Shown piece by piece: positions 6,626-13,114 of a DNA stretch of 32,653 bases. The notes below the pieces were generated by a model. It was not told where the DNA came from. It made no database searches and was given only the letters and a program-made list of their open reading frames with translations. This DNA is from Alcaligenaceae bacterium (GTDB taxonomy: Bacteria; Pseudomonadota; Gammaproteobacteria; Burkholderiales; Burkholderiaceae_B): positions 1-32,653 of the forward strand of contig JAJUGH010000005.1 in the NCBI GenBank assembly GCA_029268265.1. The letters are read 5' to 3'. Each line of letters starts with the position of its first letter. The stretch's first letter is position 1. A program made the translations under genes and the position numbers.

Positions 6626-7443
6626 ACATCAATCCGGCTGAAGCACAGCCACTGCCCACGTCCGCGAGCCCAGACGCCATCATCCACTTCGACAAGGTGG
6701 TGAAGCGCTTTGGTCCGGTGACCGTATTGGATTCGCTGGATTTCGAGGTGCGCAAGGGCGAGAAGGTGACGATCATCGGGCCCTCGGGGTCCGGCAAATC
6801 GACCGTGCTGCGTATTCTGATGACCCTGGAAACCATAGACGAAGGCGTCATACACGTGGCCGGGCGACCGTTGTGGCATGAACAACGGAACGGCTCACTG
6901 GTGCCCGCAGGGGAAAACCACTTGCGCGAGATGCGCAAGGAAATGGGCATGGTGTTCCAGCAATTCAACTTGTTCCCGCACATGACCGTGCGCCGCAACG
7001 TGACCGAGGCACCGGTGCATGTGCTGGGACTCTCGCGCAAGGAAGCCAATGAGCGCGCTGAGGAATACCTGAACCTCGTGGGTCTCAGCGATCAGGCCGA
7101 TAAATTCCCCAGTCAGTTGTCGGGCGGCCAGCAACAGCGTGTAGCCATCGCCCGCGCACTGGCCATGCGGCCCAACATCATGCTCTTCGATGAACCCACA
7201 TCGGCGCTCGACCCCGAGCTCGTCGGCGAAGTGCTGAACGTCATTCAGCGCCTCACCGAGGAGCACGATCTGACCATTCTGCTGGTCACACACGAAATGC
7301 AGTTCGCCAAGCGCGTCTCAGACCGCGTGTGCTTCTTCGACAAGGGACGTATCGTGGAACAGGGGCCGCCAGAGCAGGTTTGCGGCGATCCCCAAGAGGC
7401 CCGCACCCGCGACTTTCTGAAAAACTTTCTGGACAAGGAATAA
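6622..7443 (+). CDS. ehuA: Ectoine-type ABC transporter ATP-binding protein EhuA
   Basis: The 273-residue ATPase drives the importer. It has Walker A GPSGSGKST (residues 53-61), a Q-loop in VFQQFNLF (about 112-118), signature LSGGQQQR (166-173), Walker B IMLFDEP (186-192) and the switch His in VTHE (H224). An insertion of about ten residues between the Walker A region and the Q-loop (LWHEQRNGSLVPAGENH) agrees with the EhuA branch of polar amino acid ATPases. The start overlaps the ehuD stop (ATGA). It ends 47 bases before the end of the convergent aminotransferase-like gene; I see no strong terminator in that gap. Confidence 0.9.
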   Translation: MNINPAEAQPLPTSASPDAIIHFDKVVKRFGPVTVLDSLDFEVRKGEKVTIIGPSGSGKSTVLRILMTLETIDEGVIHVAGRPLWHEQRNGSLVPAGENHLREMRKEMGMVFQQFNLFPHMTVRRNVTEAPVHVLGLSRKEANERAEEYLNLVGLSDQADKFPSQLSGGQQQRVAIARALAMRPNIMLFDEPTSALDPELVGEVLNVIQRLTEEHDLTILLVTHEMQFAKRVSDRVCFFDKGRIVEQGPPEQVCGDPQEARTRDFLKNFLDKE

Positions 7444-7490
7444 GCGCCGGCTGGCAGGCGCAACAGGAGTAAGCCTTACCCGGGTCGGCC

Positions 7491-8738
7491 TTACGTCCGA
7501 CTTTCCAGTACCTCGGCGACCGAGCGGTCGAGCACCTCGAGGCCCTGGACCAGCAGATCTTCGTCGATGGTCAGGGCGGGTTGCACCTTGAGCACTTCGT
7601 CATGGGCGCCGGTGGTCAACGCCACAAGGCCGCCCGCCAGAGCCTTGTTGGCGATTTCGGTAGCCGCACCCAGCGCGGGCGGCGTCACCAGGCCCTGAAT
7701 GAGACCGCGGCCGCGGACGCCCAGACCGAGATGCCCATATGCCTGGACCAGGTTTTCGAGCCAGTCTCGTACCAGCCGTTCTTTTCGCCGTACGTGCACG
7801 GCAAAGCTTTCGTCGGCCCAATACGCTTCAAGTACGTGTTCTGCCGTGAGCAGGGCCAGCCCTGCGCGCTCGTCTGCCACGGCGGGGAGGTAGTTCACCG
7901 GAGGCAAGTCCGACCGATACAGCAATACCGACATGGGAAGCCCGAAGCCGGACAGCGAACGCGACATGGCCACCATGTCGGCCCGTACACCGGAAGCCTC
8001 AAAGCTGAAGAACCTGCCAGTGCGCCCACAACCGACAATGGTTTCATCCATTACGAGCAACATGCCGTGGCGACGGCACAAGGCCTCCAGGTCACGCAGC
8101 CAGCGCCAGCTGAGCACGTCGATCCCCCCTTCGCCCAGGACCGTCTCCACCACCACTGCAGCGGGCTTCTCCTCGCTACGGCGGCACATGTCGAGCTGAC
8201 GCTCGAGATAGGCCATGGTGTCGACGTCGGGCCCGAAGCTGCCGTCGTACGGCATGAACAGCGTATCACCCACACCAGTACAGGCGGCCCACACCACGCT
8301 TGTGGAACGGGGGTCGGGGCGGAAGGAGTCGCAGCGGGTGAAGGACACCACCTTGTGGCGCCCCGTGGCGCGCCTCGCAATCTTCAGGGCCGCTTCCACG
8401 GCACCGGCCGCAGTCGTGCCGGTGTAATGGACGCCGTAGTCCCAGCCGCGCGGGCGCAGCAGATAGCCGCCAATGGCGTCGGCAAAGCGCGCCAGCGCGA
8501 TAGCCGGTTCCGGCACACAGCCTTCTTCCTTCAGCCGGCGCCGCAGCATCTGCATCAGTAGCGGATTGTCGTGCCCGTAGTTCAGCGCACCGGCTGCGCT
8601 GCTGAAATCGATATATTGACGGCCGCAGGCATCCGCGAGCATGGAGCCGTGGGCGCGTGTGAAGAGATGGCTATCGGTACAACGCGCGAAATCCCGGACA
8701 TGGGACTGGACACGCTCAAGAATGCTTGGTTCGATCAC
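7491..8738 (-). CDS. EctB-derived class III aminotransferase-like protein lacking the PLP lysine (probable pseudoenzyme)
   Basis: The 415-residue protein aligns along its length with diaminobutyrate-2-oxoglutarate aminotransferase EctB (about 420 residues): YIDFSSAAGALNYGH, LRPRGWDYGVH, AVEAALKIAR, VVVETVLGEGGIDV, GCGRTGRFFSFE and SLSGFGLPM are retained. The cofactor contacts are not. EctB's SKS lysine is Arg (R260, codon CGT). The phosphate-binding TGTN is TAAG (109-112). The FHG stacking motif is DSF (137-139). DDIQ is DETI (231-234), keeping only the Asp. The HNGTFRG loop that supplies a phosphate-binding Thr is VADERAG. The frame is intact and the core conserved, so this looks like repurposing rather than decay. 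GTG start with GGGGAG six bases upstream. It follows the EctR-like gene in the same direction, 49 bases away, and converges on ehuA. Transaminase activity is unlikely; a binding or regulatory role is a guess. Confidence 0.85.
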   Translation of the reverse strand: MIEPSILERVQSHVRDFARCTDSHLFTRAHGSMLADACGRQYIDFSSAAGALNYGHDNPLLMQMLRRRLKEEGCVPEPAIALARFADAIGGYLLRPRGWDYGVHYTGTTAAGAVEAALKIARRATGRHKVVSFTRCDSFRPDPRSTSVVWAACTGVGDTLFMPYDGSFGPDVDTMAYLERQLDMCRRSEEKPAAVVVETVLGEGGIDVLSWRWLRDLEALCRRHGMLLVMDETIVGCGRTGRFFSFEASGVRADMVAMSRSLSGFGLPMSVLLYRSDLPPVNYLPAVADERAGLALLTAEHVLEAYWADESFAVHVRRKERLVRDWLENLVQAYGHLGLGVRGRGLIQGLVTPPALGAATEIANKALAGGLVALTTGAHDEVLKVQPALTIDEDLLVQGLEVLDRSVAEVLESRT

Positions 8739-8787
8739 GGTCTACTCCCCTGGCAGGCCTGGCCTGTAGTTCGAGTCCCCGCCCCCG

Positions 8788-9330
8788 TCAAACCGCTATG
8801 CCCGATTCCGGTTGGGCGCCGGCTTCCAGAAGAACGTCCAGCATGGGCGAAGCCGCTTCGGTAGGAACGGTATCGACGGAATGGCTGGATTCCATCAATG
8901 CCACAATGCGTTCCAGCGAAAGCGTGATGGTCGCTTGCTCGAGTTCGGGTAGGTCATTGAGGGCTTCGGCCAATTTCTGCTGCATGGGCGACGGTGTATC
9001 GCGCACGAGGCGACGACCGGCTTCGGTGGCGGAAACCATTACGATCCGACGGTCTTCGCGGCTGCGTTCACGCAGCACCCATCCCTTGTCTTCCAGACGG
9101 TCGAGAATGCCCACCACCGTGCTGGGGCTGACATGGATCTCGCGGCTGATGGCCGTGGTGGTCAGCGGCCCGTTTTCAACGACGGCACGCAGGCATACAA
9201 GTTGGGGCGCCGTAATGTTGCTGTAGGCGGCCAGCTGACGGGAATGCAGTGCGATGGCGCGCGTAATGCGGCGCAAGGCCCGCAGGATACGAAGATCGTA
9301 CTGAGGCGCAGAATCAACGGAGACCATCAT
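8788..9330 (-). CDS. MarR-family transcriptional regulator, EctR-like
   Basis: The 180-residue protein has a MarR winged helix-turn-helix. RALRRITRAIALHSRQLAAYSNITAPQLVCLRAV near residues 15-50 resembles EctR1, the MarR repressor of ectoine genes in methylotrophs, and ISREIHVSPSTVVGILDRLEDKGWV with SREDRRIVMVSAT forms the recognition helix and wing. A C-terminal extension of about 35 residues follows. EctR regulators usually sit upstream of ectABC; here the neighbour is a degenerate EctB homologue and, further on, the Ehu importer. It is probably the first gene of a two-gene operon. Two adjacent ATG codons (9328-9330 and 9325-9327) are possible starts, with GGTGG directly before them. Its ligand and targets are not known from sequence. 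Confidence 0.88.
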   Translation of the reverse strand: MMVSVDSAPQYDLRILRALRRITRAIALHSRQLAAYSNITAPQLVCLRAVVENGPLTTTAISREIHVSPSTVVGILDRLEDKGWVLRERSREDRRIVMVSATEAGRRLVRDTPSPMQQKLAEALNDLPELEQATITLSLERIVALMESSHSVDTVPTEAASPMLDVLLEAGAQPESGIAV

Positions 9331-9348
9331 CCACCAGAAAAGATCAGG

Positions 9349-9400
9349 ACTAAACTAACTATATTGAAGAATGGTATTAGCCCGGGGAAGAGAGTGTCAA
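9349..9400 (-). promoter_or_regulatory. Promoter and possible operator of the marR/EctB-like operon
   Basis: On the minus strand TTGACA (9395-9400, perfect -35) is followed after 18 bases by TACCAT (9371-9376, four of six). The start point would fall near 9363. An AT-rich block, ACTAAACTAACTATATT on the plus strand (9349-9365), covers the start point. It contains a tandem ACTAA repeat and sits where an autoregulating MarR protein would bind. The promoter is well supported; the operator is tentative. Confidence 0.6.
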
Positions 9401-9506
9401 CCGCAGCCCCGGATGTGACCCTTTTCAGCGCGTTTCAGGCCGCTTTTGTGGATCCGGCACCACGACAGTGCCTTTTCTGCCGCAGCACTCAACGCATCGG
9501 CTCATA

Positions 9507-10964
9507 TCAGGCGGTGCCACCCACCGTGAGACCGTCCATGCGCAGCGTGGGCATGCCCACCCCCACAGGGACGCTCTGCCCTTCCTTGCCGCAGGTCCCC
9601 ACGCCGGAATCGAGCTGCATGTCGTTGCCGATCATGCTGACCCGCGTCATGGCATCCGGACCGTTTCCGATGAGTGTCGCCCCCTTTACCGGTGCGGTCA
9701 CCTTGCCGTTTTCGATGAGATAGGCTTCGGATGCAGAGAACACGAACTTGCCACTCGTGATGTCGACCTGGCCGCCACCAAAGTTGACGGCATAGAGACC
9801 GTTCTTGACCGAAGCCACAATTTCCTCGGGCGGCGTGTTGCCCCCCAGCATGTAGGTGTTGGTCATACGCGGCATCGGAAGATGCGCGTATGATTCGCGG
9901 CGCCCGTTGCCGGTGACGCCCTGCTTCATCAAGCGCGCGTTCAGGGTGTCCTGCATGTAGCCGCGGAGAATGCCGTCCTCGATCAGCACATTACGCTGGG
10001 TGGCATTGCCCTCGTCGTCGATATGCAGGGAACCACGGCGGCCTTTCAGCGTACCGTCATCCACAACGGTGACGCCCGGAGCGGCTACCCGCTCCCCGAC
10101 ACGGCCCGAGAATACGCTCGAGCCCTTGCGATTGAAGTCGCCCTCGAGGCCGTGACCGACCGCCTCGTGCAGCAGGATGCCGGGCCAGCCGGCACCCAGC
10201 ACGACCGTCATTTCGCCGGCAGGCGCCGGGCGTGCGCGCAGATTCGTGAGGGCTTCGTGGGCCGCCCTCTCGGCGTACCCGCGCAGAATGTCGTCGGAGA
10301 AATACTCCAGGCCACTGCGCCCGCCGCCCCCTGCATGCCCCATTTCGCGTCGGCCGTCCTGTTCTGCGATCACGGTAAGCGACAGTCGGACCAGAGGACG
10401 GACGTCAGCTGCCAGACGGCCATCGCTACCGGCCACCAGGATCACGTCGTATTCAGCGCCCAATCCCGCCATCACCTGAATGATGCGCGGGTCCGCTGCG
10501 CGGGCCATGGCCTCCACCCGTTCCAGCAATTTGACTTTGGCGGCGGCCTCCAGAGAGGCGACCGGGTCGATGGCGGGATAAAGCGTAGACGGGGCAGCCA
10601 CGACAGGTGACTTCACCTTGCGCCGACCGGCGCCTCTTGCGGCGATGCTGCGCACTGCCCGGGCCGAGGACAGCAAGGCATCCGACGATAGCGAATCGGA
10701 ATAGGCGAACGCGGTCTTTTCACCGCTGATGGCTCGCACTCCGACGCCCTGCTCGATGGAGAAGCTCCCCGTTTTTACGATGCCTTCTTCCAGGCTCCAG
10801 CCTTCGCTACGCGTATATTGAAAATAAAGGTCGGCATAATCGACGCGATGCGTGAGAATTTCACCGAGTGCCGCCGACATATCGGACTCCGTCAGACCCC
10901 ATGGGTCCAGCAATACGGATTTTGCGGTGTCCAGGGCGTTCACTGCAGGATCTACGGGTTTCAT
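9507..10964 (-). CDS. tldD: Metalloprotease TldD
   Basis: The 485-residue protein is the TldD half of the TldD/TldE (PmbA) zinc protease, which unfolds and cleaves small peptides such as microcin B17 precursor and the CcdA antitoxin in E. coli. The zinc motif HEAVGH is at residues 266-271, and the C-terminal Cys ligand is in the GTCGKEGQS segment. Typical family features include the N-terminal [12 protein letters not shown] and [11 protein letters not shown]. The start is ATG at 10962-10964 without a strong ribosome site. The nitrilase-like gene lies 21 bases upstream in the same direction, giving a two-gene operon, an arrangement also known from other betaproteobacteria. PmbA is not in this window. 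Confidence 0.96.
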   Translation of the reverse strand: MKPVDPAVNALDTAKSVLLDPWGLTESDMSAALGEILTHRVDYADLYFQYTRSEGWSLEEGIVKTGSFSIEQGVGVRAISGEKTAFAYSDSLSSDALLSSARAVRSIAARGAGRRKVKSPVVAAPSTLYPAIDPVASLEAAAKVKLLERVEAMARAADPRIIQVMAGLGAEYDVILVAGSDGRLAADVRPLVRLSLTVIAEQDGRREMGHAGGGGRSGLEYFSDDILRGYAERAAHEALTNLRARPAPAGEMTVVLGAGWPGILLHEAVGHGLEGDFNRKGSSVFSGRVGERVAAPGVTVVDDGTLKGRRGSLHIDDEGNATQRNVLIEDGILRGYMQDTLNARLMKQGVTGNGRRESYAHLPMPRMTNTYMLGGNTPPEEIVASVKNGLYAVNFGGGQVDITSGKFVFSASEAYLIENGKVTAPVKGATLIGNGPDAMTRVSMIGNDMQLDSGVGTCGKEGQSVPVGVGMPTLRMDGLTVGGTA

Positions 10965-10985
10965 TTGAATATGGACTCTCGTGAT

Positions 10986-11801
10986 TTACATCGTGCGATG
11001 TTTCAATGCGGGAAGGGACTGGCGAATTTCTTCAAGGCGCGCGAAATCAATATCGCCCATGACGATGCCCTCGCCTTCCGGCAGGCAATCCATGACGTCA
11101 CCCCAGGGATCGACGAGCATCGAGTGCCCCCAGGTACGACGGCCGTTTTCGTGCAGGCCCCCTTGAGCCGCTGCCAACACATAGCACTGGTTCTCTATGG
11201 CGCGGGCTCTCAGCAGGACTTCCCAATGCGCCGATCCGGTCGTATAGGTAAACGCGGAAGGCACAACGATCAGATTGACCGGCGCCATCGCCCGATACAG
11301 TTCCGGGAAACGCAAATCGTAGCAGATCGACAAACCGACGCGCCCCGCGTCCGTATCAACCGTGGCGGCCGGCCCCGTGCCGGGGCGAATGGTCGCTGCT
11401 TCATCATACGATTCATTCCCCTTTCGGAAGCCGAATAAATGGATTTTGTCGTAACGCTGCACGCGGCGCCCGCCGGGATCATGAACCAGCATGGTGTTGT
11501 ATATGCGGCCAGCGTCATCAGTTTGCAAGGGCAGACTTCCGCCGAATAACCAGATCGCGTGACGCTTGGCCGTTGCGCTCAGAAATTGCTGAATCGGGCC
11601 GCCTTCGTCACTTTCCCGAAGCGCCAGTTTATCGGTATCGCGCCTGCCCATGAAACAGAAATACTCCGGCAATACGACGAGCCTGGCGCCTGTCTGGGCC
11701 GCCCGCTCAATAAGCGCGGCGGCGCGCGCGAGGTTTTCCTCGAGTGACAATCCTGACACCATCTGCACCGCTGACACGCGAATCGATTTATCGTCCGGCA
11801 T
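10986..11801 (-). CDS. Carbon-nitrogen hydrolase (nitrilase superfamily, NIT1/omega-amidase type)
   Basis: From the ATG at 11799-11801 the protein has 271 residues with the complete catalytic triad: Glu46 in VVLPEYF, Lys119 in YDKIHLF and Cys160 in SICYDLRFPELYR. The YDKIHLFGF and CYDLRFPELYR motifs are those of the NIT1/Nit2 branch, whose bacterial members hydrolyse deaminated glutathione or related omega-amides. The ORF track extends it upstream to a TTG codon at 11828. I prefer the internal ATG because family members begin near IRVSAVQM and GGA lies eight bases upstream. It is followed closely by tldD. The exact substrate is inferred from the family. Confidence 0.88.
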   Translation of the reverse strand: MPDDKSIRVSAVQMVSGLSLEENLARAAALIERAAQTGARLVVLPEYFCFMGRRDTDKLALRESDEGGPIQQFLSATAKRHAIWLFGGSLPLQTDDAGRIYNTMLVHDPGGRRVQRYDKIHLFGFRKGNESYDEAATIRPGTGPAATVDTDAGRVGLSICYDLRFPELYRAMAPVNLIVVPSAFTYTTGSAHWEVLLRARAIENQCYVLAAAQGGLHENGRRTWGHSMLVDPWGDVMDCLPEGEGIVMGDIDFARLEEIRQSLPALKHRTM

Positions 11802-11848
11802 GTTGTTTATCCAGTTAAATAAATTCAATGCAATAAATAGCGAAACTG

Positions 11849-11878
11849 TTCACTCGCCTATTTACATGCAGTTAGAAT
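11849..11878 (+). promoter_or_regulatory. Candidate promoter of the H-NS-like gene
   Basis: TTCACT (11849-11854, four of six) and TAGAAT (11873-11878, five of six) are separated by 18 bases, in an AT-rich stretch between the divergent amidase and H-NS genes. The 5' leader would be about 58 bases and contains the imperfect inverted repeat TTCCC...GGGAA just before the gene. Confidence 0.4.
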
Positions 11879-11943
11879 GACGAGGCAATTTCCCCTTATC
11901 ATTAAAGGGAAGTACGCTTTAGAACCAATCTATCGGGAACCAC

Positions 11944-12303
11944 ATGACACTAGCCACATACGCAGCACAGCGTCGCAAACTCGAGAAAGAAATTCAGCGC
12001 CTGCAAAAGCAGGCGGCGGCACTCGAGAAGAAACAACGGGCACCGGTAATCAATACTATCGTGCGCAGCATGCGCGAGCACGACATCACGCCAGAAGAGA
12101 TTGCGAACGCGTTCAGCCGCAAGAGCCGCAGTGCTTCCAAGCCGGCCAACGCAAACTCCGGCGGCGCACGCGCTCCCGTGCCGCCCAAATTCCGCAACCC
12201 TGAGACCGGCGCCACCTGGTCAGGCCGTGGAAAAGCGCCTCGCTGGATCACCGAAGCCGAAGAACAGGGCAAGAGTCGCGATGACTTTCTGATCGAGCGT
12301 TGA
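11944..12303 (+). CDS. H-NS-family nucleoid protein
   Basis: The 119-residue DNA-binding protein has an N-terminal coiled-coil oligomerisation region (RRKLEKEIQRLQKQAAALEKK, residues 10-32). A Ser/Ala/Gly linker follows, then the H-NS C-terminal domain PKFRNPETGATWSGRGKAPRW (about residues 81-101), whose SGRGKAP loop enters the minor groove of AT-rich DNA. Architecture and size match betaproteobacterial H-NS paralogues such as the Bordetella histone-like proteins. Members silence horizontally acquired, AT-rich genes. The ATG has GGGA six bases upstream. The gene is monocistronic, closed by a perfect 14-base-pair terminator. Confidence 0.93.
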   Translation: MTLATYAAQRRKLEKEIQRLQKQAAALEKKQRAPVINTIVRSMREHDITPEEIANAFSRKSRSASKPANANSGGARAPVPPKFRNPETGATWSGRGKAPRWITEAEEQGKSRDDFLIER

Positions 12304-12341
12304 ACGGCATGGCTGCCATTGCTCGATGATTGAACGCTAAT

Positions 12342-12377
12342 GCAATATGCCGCGGGTTGCCGCGGCATATTGCTTTT
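12342..12377 (+). terminator. Intrinsic terminator of the H-NS-like gene
   Basis: GCAATATGCCGCGG and its exact reverse complement form a 14-base-pair stem around the tetraloop GTTG, followed by TTTT. It lies 38 bases after the stop codon. On the other strand no T-run follows, so it serves the plus strand, although the convergent lipoprotein gene ends only 10 bases away. Confidence 0.9.
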
Positions 12378-12387
12378 ATGCCTTGAC

Positions 12388-13038
12388 TTAGCGCGGCACC
12401 TGATACTTCACCACCCTGACTTGCCCGTTATTGCCGGGGAAACCGTCAAATATTGCCTGCATCAGATATGGCATTACCGCATCAAGATTGGGTGAATCGC
12501 TTTCATGCACTGCGGTCGCCCGATAAACCTCCCGACCATTCTGCTGACGATCCGATATCGTGACGGTCAGCGTATTGCGATAAATCGTCACTGGCGTATT
12601 TACCACGGAAGGCGAATAGAAAATCCCGCCGCCCCAGCCGCGCCATCCTCCGTAATATCCTCCGAAGGCAGGGCCCATCCAGCCATCGTTAAGATAATAC
12701 GGGTCGTTATAACGCTGTACCCACACCCGCTCGCTCGGGCTCGAATACATCATGCTGACGTCGAAGCGCGCTTCAACCCCCTGCCCGGCCTCGCGCAGCC
12801 CCACCGGCCCGATGGCCGCGCGCAGCATATCGGTAAATGCGCCATACTGCAGATTGCCCGATTGCTCCGGGCTCGGCACGATACGATAGTATTCGCCCTG
12901 AACCCCCACCGGCCATTCCTGATAAGTGGTCACACGCGCCGATAGGCTGGAGGCACATCCTCCCAGGGCCATCAACGTCACCGCCAGCCACAGCCCACAC
13001 ATACGTCGGAAGCAATTCGATACGGTGTAGCTTCTCAT
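12388..13038 (-). CDS. DUF4136 domain lipoprotein
   Basis: From the ATG at 13036-13038 the protein has 216 residues. It begins with a positively charged stretch and a hydrophobic segment ending in the lipobox LGGC, so it should be lipidated and anchored in a membrane, probably the outer one. The rest resembles DUF4136 proteins: a beta-rich domain beginning SARVTTYQEWP, and a C-terminal part ending in a conserved basic tail. The middle contains an unusual Gly/Tyr/Trp-rich stretch (GGYYGGWRGWGGG). AGGAG six bases before this ATG supports it over the upstream GTG at 13053 used by the ORF track. It is divergent from pepN. The function is unknown. Confidence 0.83.
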   Translation of the reverse strand: MRSYTVSNCFRRMCGLWLAVTLMALGGCASSLSARVTTYQEWPVGVQGEYYRIVPSPEQSGNLQYGAFTDMLRAAIGPVGLREAGQGVEARFDVSMMYSSPSERVWVQRYNDPYYLNDGWMGPAFGGYYGGWRGWGGGIFYSPSVVNTPVTIYRNTLTVTISDRQQNGREVYRATAVHESDSPNLDAVMPYLMQAIFDGFPGNNGQVRVVKYQVPR

Positions 13039-13070
13039 GATGCTCTCCTGCACCCCTCGGGCGCGACTTC

Positions 13071-13099
13071 TTAAACACTACAATAGCCGTACTGATAAT
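13071..13099 (+). promoter_or_regulatory. Candidate pepN-fbp promoter
   Basis: GATAAT (13094-13099, five of six) is preceded after 17 bases by a poor -35, TTAAAC (13071-13076). The transcript would have a 5' leader of about 10 bases before the pepN ATG, which itself has no clear ribosome site. Confidence 0.35.
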
Positions 13100-13114
13100 C
13101 GGTGATGCCCCATT

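Noticed and set aside
7959-7961. Lys-to-Arg change in the EctB-like protein as a sequencing error
   Set aside because: The codon is CGT, which needs several changes from either Lys codon, and other PLP-contact motifs are altered too while the frame stays intact.
7581-8561. Plus-strand 326-codon frame antisense to the EctB-like gene
   Set aside because: No recognisable motifs; the EctB homology is on the minus strand.
9456-9476. Hairpin GGCAC...GTGCC followed by TTTT on the plus strand between marR and tldD
   Set aside because: The stem has only five pairs and no plus-strand gene ends here; on the minus strand, where tldD ends, no T-run follows.
11877-12203. 108-codon plus-strand frame overlapping the H-NS-like gene
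   Set aside because: The H-NS motifs, start site and terminator all fit the 11944-12303 frame; this one is a shifted shadow.
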